Shown: piece after piece, positions 62,874 to 64,000 of the stretch
How the letters are laid out: each line of letters opens with the position of its first letter
Numbering within the stretch: the stretch's first letter is position 1
NCBI GenBank assembly: GCA_963751615.1
Contig: CAVVVG010000005.1
Location: 248,001-312,000 of the forward strand
Source: Palsa-892 sp963751615
GTDB taxonomy: Bacteria; Pseudomonadota; Alphaproteobacteria; Rhizobiales; Xanthobacteraceae
Direction: 5' to 3'
DNA length: 64,000 bases
Made by a program: the position numbers and the translations under genes
Notes under the pieces: generated by a model
What the model was told of the DNA's origin: nothing
Seen by the model: the letters and a program-made list of their open reading frames with translations, nothing else
Databases searched by the model: none

Positions 62874-64000
62874 TCAGTGTTGAATCTGGATCGTGTTGCG
62901 AATTCGTGAGCCCGATGCGATCCATTGGTTGTAGGTTTGGAACTTCACCCCGAGTTTATCGTAGTTGACTCTCAGGTAGCCGTCCCGGCCGCGCATAACC
63001 GCCGCCGGTATGACTGTTTGCACTTCCTGTGCGATCACGCCGACATAGGCTTTATCGCTGCCATTATAAGCGAAGCGATAGAAACCAAGGCCATTGTCGA
63101 GACGACCGAGCAAGGCGAAGTCGTGCTTAAGCATCATATCCGACCGCCGTCCGCCGCCGCCGCCACGACCTCCGCCGCCGCCGCCACGACCTCCGCCGCC
63201 ACGACCTCCGCCGCCACGACTGATACCACCACCGCCACGACCTCCATGCGCCGCCAGCGCTAGCTCGTCCGCGCTGCGACTGCAGGTTCGCTGCCTTCCC
63301 GGACTGAACCCTCATGGCGTTGTCACGACCGCCACCACCGCCTGAAGGCCGAGCACTCGGTTTGCCTTTGCCTCCGCCAGCACTCGGTTTGCCTTTGCCT
63401 CCGCCAGCGCTCGGCCGGTTGGCTCCTTGGCCCGGCCCGCGGTCGCCAACTCCGCCGCCCGCTCCCGGCCGCTCGCCTCCGGGCTTCAGCACCTGTTCAC
63501 CACCGCGACCGCGAAAATCCGTCCGCGCTGTACTGCCGTCCCGAAGATTGTTGTTCCCGAACTTCTGCTGCACGTCTTTGTTGTTGTACTTGACGCCTTG
63601 CCGGTGTTCGGGTCTGTGCTGCCAGTTGTTGCCGCCACCAGGACCGCCGATGCCACCAGGGCCACCTGGTCCACCAACGCCTCCAGGACCGCCGATGCCA
63701 CCAGGGCCACCTGGTCCACCAATGCCTCCAGGACCGCCTGGCCGACCAGGACCACCAATGCCACCAGGGCCACCAATGCCTCCAGGACCGCCTGGCCGAC
63801 CAGGACCACCAATGCCACCAGGACCGCCAGGCCGAGGTGGATTAACAATGATGTTGTTTCCGCCCCCGCTCCAATTGATTCCGCCGCCCCAATATCCGCC
63901 CCAGTTCCCGAGGGCATAGCCGAGACCAAACCCGATAAGTCCGGTGGCGATATATCCGGGCGGAAAATAGTTATAGGGCGGATAAGCAGGATACGGCCAC
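62874..64000 (-). pseudogene. DUF3300-type Gly-rich protein with S74-like tail, partial and apparently frameshifted
   Basis: The 5' end lies beyond the window. From 63999 the frame reads Pro/Tyr-rich (WPYPAYPPYNYFPPGY), then a collagen-like GGPGGIGGPG region (63610-63840) and FRGRGGEQVLKPGGERPGAG, as in the C-terminal half of DUF3300 proteins. Near 63250 the frame turns to Trp/Arg-rich nonsense. The next frame continues GGRGGGG repeats into LKHDFALLGRLDNGLGFYRF and GVIAQEVQTVIPAAVMRGRD, an S74-like intramolecular chaperone tail ending at 62874. One extra base in the GGCGGC region of 63250-63262 accounts for this. Neighbour: DUF2950. Confidence 0.7.

Overview
The window looks like the chromosome of an alphaproteobacterium of the order Hyphomicrobiales (Rhizobiales), of the Bradyrhizobium/Xanthobacteraceae/Beijerinckiaceae kind. 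The grounds are an LpcC-type core glycosyltransferase, an Omp25/31-type beta-barrel with a Rhizobiales-like signal peptide, a FeeM-like N-acyl amino acid synthase, an HPF fused to a cold-shock domain, and several TTGA-N6-TCAA (FixK/FNR-type) boxes. Base composition appears moderately GC-rich; it was not measured. No rRNA, tRNA, CRISPR array, IS element or prophage was seen.

Layout. (1) 1-14.2 kb is an envelope-sugar block: a partial transaldolase; LPS-core glycosyltransferases (lpcC-like, waaF-like); the full ADP-heptose pathway (gmhA, gmhB, hldD, hldE); nucleotide-sugar genes (galE, ugd, rfbD, galU, manC); and an MsbA-like ABC exporter. (2) 14.3-18.5 kb holds an FMN reductase, a GST and an SsuBC/NMT1-type importer. 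(3) 18.6-21.9 kb pairs a FeeM/LuxI-like acyl transferase with a GGDEF-EAL protein. (4) 22-27.2 kb is a complete livKHMGF uptake operon with a strong hairpin between livK and livH. (5) 27.5-38.2 kb is mixed accessory content: a DsbA-like isomerase, a Crp/Fnr regulator, a cytochrome P450, a 1064-aa zinc-ribbon/adenylate cyclase/AAA/TPR protein, a methyltransferase, a GST, an outer-membrane beta-barrel and a 35-aa membrane peptide.

(6) 38.2-61.8 kb resembles a low-oxygen or stress island: an MgtA-type ATPase, a Cas4/RecB-like nuclease fused to a DEDD exonuclease, NAD salvage genes (pncB, pncA), an APH-like kinase, a PRPP synthetase paralogue, a DUF3775 protein, a phosphoribosyltransferase, a NUDIX hydrolase, HPF-CSD, a second-type GroEL, a CysQ-like phosphatase, a DevBCA/MacAB-like exporter and a DUF6455-type protein. 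TTGA-N6-TCAA boxes, perfect or one base off, lie in front of several of these operons, and at mgtA the geometry fits a class II FNR/FixK promoter. My inference is a dormancy or oxygen-limitation programme linking NAD and PRPP recycling, ribosome hibernation, protein folding and Mg2+ uptake. (7) 61.8-64 kb is a DUF2950 gene next to a Gly-rich, collagen-like DUF3300-type gene cut by the window edge.

Four genes (hldE, the P450, an M20 deacylase and the DUF3300-type gene) each appear interrupted by a single extra base, with well-conserved coding sequence resuming in the next frame. A degraded livF 3' end lies upstream of the deacylase. The repeated +1 pattern could be sequence error or real decay, and only reads or relatives can decide between these.
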